Shown in pieces: positions 60,717-64,000 of a DNA stretch of 64,000 nt; positions within the stretch are counted from its first letter, which is position 1; every line of letters begins with the position of its first letter. The notes beneath the pieces were generated by a model, which was not told the DNA's origin, searched no databases, and saw nothing but the letters and a program-made list of their open reading frames with translations. A program made the translations under genes and the position numbers. Source of the DNA: an uncultured bacterium (lineage in GTDB: Bacteria > Cyanobacteriota > Vampirovibrionia > Gastranaerophilales > Gastranaerophilaceae); contig CACWTN010000008.1 in NCBI GenBank assembly GCA_902763805.1, positions 1 to 64,000 on the forward strand, read 5' to 3'.

Positions 60717-61117
60717 ACATCTTTTCCTGCAATAATTCTTTGGTAAAGTCTGTTGTTAGGGGCGTTGTTACTGAGTTTTACTATCATCTCTAATCCGAAT
60801 CTTACAGGTTTTATGTTCCTGAATGCAGGAAACATGAAGGGTTCTGATTCTATATAGTCAGACAATTTTTGAGGGAATTTAACCCCCTTTTTTGGAGTAT
60901 ATGTCGTAAAAACTGCTATCGGGTATCCTTCAGGATGCATCTGAAGCTCGAATTTTATACGTTTTGTGAGATATGCATTATCAATTCGTTTTCTTGCAAA
61001 ATTTAATTTATCAAAGCGATTTGTGTCAATTGCGTGTTGTACAACACTTTTTAAATCATCTGTATAAAAGAACTTGGCTCTGTATGAAGGCGAATAATTA
61101 TTAGTCGTGATTAGCAT
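60713..61117 (-). CDS. Lineage-type protein, unknown
   Basis: This 134-residue basic protein begins with [19 protein letters not shown], similar in layout to short N-terminal tags seen in other proteins of this window. Basic and beta/helical mixed; [20 protein letters not shown] in the middle. AAGGAG lies before the ATG. Family not recognised. Its end overlaps pyrG by four bases, convergent. Confidence 0.65.
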   Translation of the reverse strand: MLITTNNYSPSYRAKFFYTDDLKSVVQHAIDTNRFDKLNFARKRIDNAYLTKRIKFELQMHPEGYPIAVFTTYTPKKGVKFPQKLSDYIESEPFMFPAFRNIKPVRFGLEMIVKLSNNAPNNRLYQRIIAGKDV

Positions 61118-61163
61118 ACAAAAACTCCTTATATTTATGTAAAACTCATAAATATATAATTTG

Positions 61164-61916
61164 CTAGCTTAATCGTAAAAACGCCTCAATTTTAGCTTTT
61201 ATTGAGCCTGATGCATAATCATCTATATCTATGTATAATCCGTTATATTTATCTGCAAGATATTTTGCAAGCTGAGCTTTTGAGCAAAATGCCTGAGCAT
61301 AGAAAACTGTCGGAACATTTGGATTAACATACATTTCCAAATCTAAATCGGCAGGAGTTCCCGCCTCGACGCATCTTGTCCAGCCGTAAACGTGTGTTGT
61401 ATCAGGAAATAATTTGAGTGTTTCCAAATCATTAGGAGGAACTCCCCAAAAACCCGGTGTAAATTGCGGATTCGAAGAATTGTTGTTTTCAGGTATCAGC
61501 GCGGGTTGATAAGTTGTAATTGCCGGATGTATTATATTTGCGGTAATCAGTTGTATTTTGTCATATAGCGGTAAATTACTCTTGCATATTATTATTTCTT
61601 TTTTGTTATCGGTTTCTTCGTATATTGTTGTAATAACATTAAATCCCATATCCGTAAGTATCTTTGACGCAAACCAGCCGCTGTCGCACTTGTCTTTGCC
61701 GATAGGTGCGATAATTAAATCAGGCTTAAGAAACATTGTATTATCAATAATATTTTTTATGATTTTACAATAAGATTCAGGAAGAATATTTGTTTTCGGA
61801 TAACCAAAATCAATATCCAAATCAATCCATTCCGCATTTGGGTATTTTTCTTTTGTTTCTTCAATTATGTCAGGTCTTGGATATCCCCAAAAACCTATTT
61901 TCTGTACATTTTTCAT
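61164..61916 (-). CDS. Protein with internal duplication, unknown
   Basis: This 250-residue protein contains two related openings: IGFWGYPRPDIIEETKEKYP near residue 8 and PGFWGVPPNDLETLKLFPDT near 152, each followed by a strand with a WIDLDI or VYGWTRC-type end. The two halves suggest an internal duplication of an alpha/beta domain. No catalytic signature recognised. No membrane segment. It starts divergently from the TSCPD gene. Confidence 0.62.
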   Translation of the reverse strand: MKNVQKIGFWGYPRPDIIEETKEKYPNAEWIDLDIDFGYPKTNILPESYCKIIKNIIDNTMFLKPDLIIAPIGKDKCDSGWFASKILTDMGFNVITTIYEETDNKKEIIICKSNLPLYDKIQLITANIIHPAITTYQPALIPENNNSSNPQFTPGFWGVPPNDLETLKLFPDTTHVYGWTRCVEAGTPADLDLEMYVNPNVPTVFYAQAFCSKAQLAKYLADKYNGLYIDIDDYASGSIKAKIEAFLRLS

Positions 61917-62002
61917 AAGCTTTATGATATCACAAAGATACGTTTATTTGAAAAATATTTGCTCAGTGTGATATAATTTTGTTGTTAAGAAAAGGAGTAT
62001 AT

Positions 62003-62308
62003 ATGAGCGATAATATTGAAATAAAAGAAAATGACGGATTTGATGAAGTACGTTTTCAGCCAAGCGGTGTATGCAGTAAGTTGATGGTTCTGAAAATAAA
62101 AGATAATAAAATTGCTGATATGGAAACTGTCGGAGGCTGCAGCGGTAACTTAAAAGGTATCGGTTCTCTTGTAATAGGTATGGATATAAATGAGGTTATA
62201 AAAAGACTTCAGGGACTTCCGTGCGGAAGCAGACCGACAAGCTGTCCTGACCAATTATCTATAGCTTTAAAACTGTATCTTGAACACAAATCAACAGTTG
62301 CAGTATAG
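62003..62308 (+). CDS. TSCPD-domain protein
   Basis: This 101-residue protein matches the TIGR03905/TSCPD type: VCSKLMVLKIKDNKIADMET, VGGCSGNLKGIGSLVIGM and GSRPTSCPDQLSIAL. Such domains occur alone or at the end of ribonucleotide reductases; the free form has no proven role. Three conserved cysteines are seen (CSK, GGCSG, CPD; a fourth in LPCGSR). Start at 62003 with AAGGAG upstream. Next gene 11 bases on. Confidence 0.85.
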   Translation: MSDNIEIKENDGFDEVRFQPSGVCSKLMVLKIKDNKIADMETVGGCSGNLKGIGSLVIGMDINEVIKRLQGLPCGSRPTSCPDQLSIALKLYLEHKSTVAV

Positions 62309-62319
62309 GGGTGTAGGAT

Positions 62320-63309
62320 ATGCATAATATTACATTGATAAAGGGTGACGGCATTGGGCCTGAAATATCAGATGCTGTTTTGAGGATTATTAAAGCTGCA
62401 GGGGTTGAAATTAACTGGGATATACAGACTGCCGGTGCAGATGTTATAGAACAAGAAGGAGTGCCTTTACCGCAAAGAGTTCTTGATTCTGTTAAAAAGA
62501 ACAAAGTTGCACTTAAAACCCCAGTAACTACACCTATCGGAAAAGGATTCCGTTCGGTTAACGTTCAGTTAAGAAAAGAACTTGATTTGTACGCAAATTT
62601 AAGACCCTGTTATAATCTGCCTAATGTTAAAACAAGGTATGAAGGTGTAGACGTAGTTGTTGTAAGGGAAAATACCGAAGATTTGTATGCGGGAATCGAA
62701 CGACAGGTTGATGAGGATACCGCTGAAAGTATTAAAATAATTACCCGTGCGGCATCAGAGAGAATTGCAAAATTTGCATTTGATTATGCGGTTAAAAATA
62801 ACAGAAAACTTGTTACTGTTGTTACAAAAGCAAATATATGCAAACTTTCAGACGGTCTGTTCTTGGAAAGCGCAAGGAAGGTTGCAGAAAATTACGATAT
62901 ACCGCTTAAAGAGATTTTAGTCGATAACTGTTGTATGCAGCTTGTTCAAAATCCAAATCAGTTTGATGTTTTACTTCTTCCGAACCTGTACGGAGATATA
63001 GTTTCAGATTTATGCGCAGGGCTTATTGGCGGTCTTGGTGTTGCACAGGGAGCAAATATAGGAAAAGATTATGCCGTATTTGAACCCGTACACGGTTCTG
63101 CTCCGGATATTGCAGGACAAAATAAAGCTAACCCAACGGCTATGCTTATGTCTGCTATAGAAATGCTGAATTATATCGGAGAACAGGAAGCCGGTAAAAG
63201 AATTAAAACAGCATTATTTAAGACGCTTGAAAATAATATAAAGACTGCCGATTTGGGCGGAAATGCTTCCTGCAGTGATTTTGCTGATGCAATAATCAAG
63301 GCTCTTTAA
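62320..63309 (+). CDS. Isocitrate/isopropylmalate dehydrogenase family protein
   Basis: This 329-residue dehydrogenase has GDGIGPEISDAVLRIIKAAG near the start, ENTEDLYAGIERQVDEDTAE in the middle and NLYGDIVSDLCAGLIGGLGV with EPVHGSAPDIAGQNKANPTA late. This is the NAD-dependent isocitrate dehydrogenase look, though 3-isopropylmalate dehydrogenase cannot be ruled out by eye. It is likely co-transcribed with the TSCPD gene and ends before a terminator. Confidence 0.85.
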   Translation: MHNITLIKGDGIGPEISDAVLRIIKAAGVEINWDIQTAGADVIEQEGVPLPQRVLDSVKKNKVALKTPVTTPIGKGFRSVNVQLRKELDLYANLRPCYNLPNVKTRYEGVDVVVVRENTEDLYAGIERQVDEDTAESIKIITRAASERIAKFAFDYAVKNNRKLVTVVTKANICKLSDGLFLESARKVAENYDIPLKEILVDNCCMQLVQNPNQFDVLLLPNLYGDIVSDLCAGLIGGLGVAQGANIGKDYAVFEPVHGSAPDIAGQNKANPTAMLMSAIEMLNYIGEQEAGKRIKTALFKTLENNIKTADLGGNASCSDFADAIIKAL

Positions 63310-63375
63310 GGAATGTAAAACCTTCCTTTACTTTGAAGCATCTTTTTGTTATAATGTCTTTGTGAATAGTTTCTT

Positions 63376-63410
63376 AAAAAAGAACGGTCATTGGTTACCC
63401 GTTCTTTTTT
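63376..63410 (+). terminator. Rho-independent terminator
   Basis: AAAAAAGAACGG pairs with CCGTTCTTTTTT around an 11-base loop. It separates the dehydrogenase from rimP-nusA. Confidence 0.88.
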
Positions 63411-63443
63411 ATTTTAAGGATTACCTTAAAGAACCGGAGGCTT

Positions 63444-63926
63444 ATGAAACAGGACATTAACAGACACGAAGTATTGGAAAAAATTACACCGCTCATAGAG
63501 AATACGGCTATGAGATTTGGGTACATTCCGATAGAAATTGAGTTTATTAAAGAAAATCACCGTTGGTTTCTGAGAATATATTTGTATTCAAAAGAAAAAG
63601 ATGTAACGCTTGATGATTGCGAAAACGTAACACGTTCTCTTAATGATTTTCTTGATGAGTTAATTCCTGTAAAGTATTATCTTGAAGTTTCATCTCCCGG
63701 ATTAGAAAGAAAATTCAAATCAAATAAGGAGTTTGTTTATTTTCAGGGCAGAAGAATAAGCCTTAAACTCAGAGAACCGTTAGAAGGTGAAACGGAAAAA
63801 ATATTTAAAGGTGAAATTATTAACTGGGACGACAATGAAGGTTTAACATTCCTTCGCTTTGATGACGGTGAAGAACTTCATATCCCTAAAGATAATATTC
63901 AATCGGCAAAATTATACATTGATTAA
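63444..63926 (+). CDS. rimP: Ribosome maturation factor RimP
   Basis: RimP (160 residues) aids 30S assembly. LRIYLYSKEKDVTLDDCENV, YYLEVSSPGLERKFKSNKEF and the C-terminal SH3-like domain (GEIINWDDNEGLTFLRFDDG) are typical. CCGGAGG lies six bases before the ATG. nusA follows in the usual order. Confidence 0.95.
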   Translation: MKQDINRHEVLEKITPLIENTAMRFGYIPIEIEFIKENHRWFLRIYLYSKEKDVTLDDCENVTRSLNDFLDELIPVKYYLEVSSPGLERKFKSNKEFVYFQGRRISLKLREPLEGETEKIFKGEIINWDDNEGLTFLRFDDGEELHIPKDNIQSAKLYID

Positions 63927-63950
63927 TAATAAAAAAGAAAGGATAAAATT

Positions 63951-64000
63951 ATGATTAAAATCGGAACGGCGCTGTTTGAAGCGTGTGAAGAACTCGAAAG
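63951..64000 (+). CDS. nusA: Transcription factor NusA, 5' end only
   Basis: The window ends 50 bases into this gene. The visible residues MIKIGTALFEACEELE match the NusA N-terminus and the rimP-nusA order is conserved. AAAGGATAAAATT precedes the ATG. Confidence 0.8.
   Translation, partial: MIKIGTALFEACEELE

Noticed and set aside
1-64000. CRISPR array
   Set aside because: No regularly spaced direct repeats with unique spacers were seen; the only repeats are the pairs and clusters listed.

Overview
The window joins two kinds of DNA. Positions 1 to about 28,633 are the right-hand part of a Mu-like transposable prophage with a P2/Mu-type contractile tail. The rest, from tRNA-Ser at 28,729 to the end, is an AT-rich bacterial chromosome. 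The host looks like a non-photosynthetic gut cyanobacterial relative (Gastranaerophilales/Vampirovibrionia). This is an inference from lipopolysaccharide genes (lpxK, kdsB), LL-diaminopimelate aminotransferase, a DUF151 nuclease, and several proteins with short N-terminal ISFRS or INFGR-type tags. No marker such as 16S rRNA is present to prove it.

Prophage late region (plus strand, 1-18,812). It opens inside a coiled-coil gene, followed by small and large terminase genes. It then jumps directly to the tail chaperone, tape measure, gpU, gpX, gpD, gpV, gpW, gpJ, gpI, three fibre proteins, an amidase endolysin and a small membrane protein. Portal, capsid, sheath and tube genes are not in the window. 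The tail chaperone carries a G GGA AAG slippery site in the correct register, leading into a -1 frame extension. After lysis comes an accessory block: a DUF4417 protein, three adjacent genes sharing an MGGRGSGG N-terminus, a DUF4268 protein and several unknown small proteins. Two of these genes follow copies of the same leader repeat.

Prophage early region (minus strand, 28,298-18,863). It runs towards the late genes and meets them at a terminator near 18,818-18,842. It holds two complete Mu-type transposition modules. One is HTH regulator, MuA-like transposase, MuB-like ATPase, a 57-residue membrane protein, GemA, two small coiled-coil proteins and a Mor-type activator. The other is a second MuA-like transposase, an ATPase and a DNA-binding-like protein. 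A small acidic protein and an HU protein follow towards the right end. Between 28,394 and 28,633 lies a cluster of repeats that looks like transposase-binding end DNA.

The most striking observation is a pair of type II hammerhead ribozymes on the minus strand (19,185-19,250 and 19,546-19,610). They flank one small gene of the early operon, and their stems differ by compensatory changes. Cleavage of both would release an RNA of about 361 nt carrying that gene, with ends able to rebuild a hammerhead if joined.

Chromosome (28,729-64,000). This part is mostly housekeeping: tRNA-Ser(CGA), mutL, a CoA-dehydratase-activase relative, nadK, dapL, lpxK-kdsB, rplU-rpmA, an acyl-CoA ligase, pnuC, a peroxiredoxin, a MATE transporter, two TPR proteins, ffh, pth, a U32 peptidase, era, a GH13 enzyme, an MtaB-like methylthiotransferase, gatC, pyrG, an isocitrate/isopropylmalate dehydrogenase, rimP and the start of nusA. 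Several lineage-type hypothetical genes lie among them.
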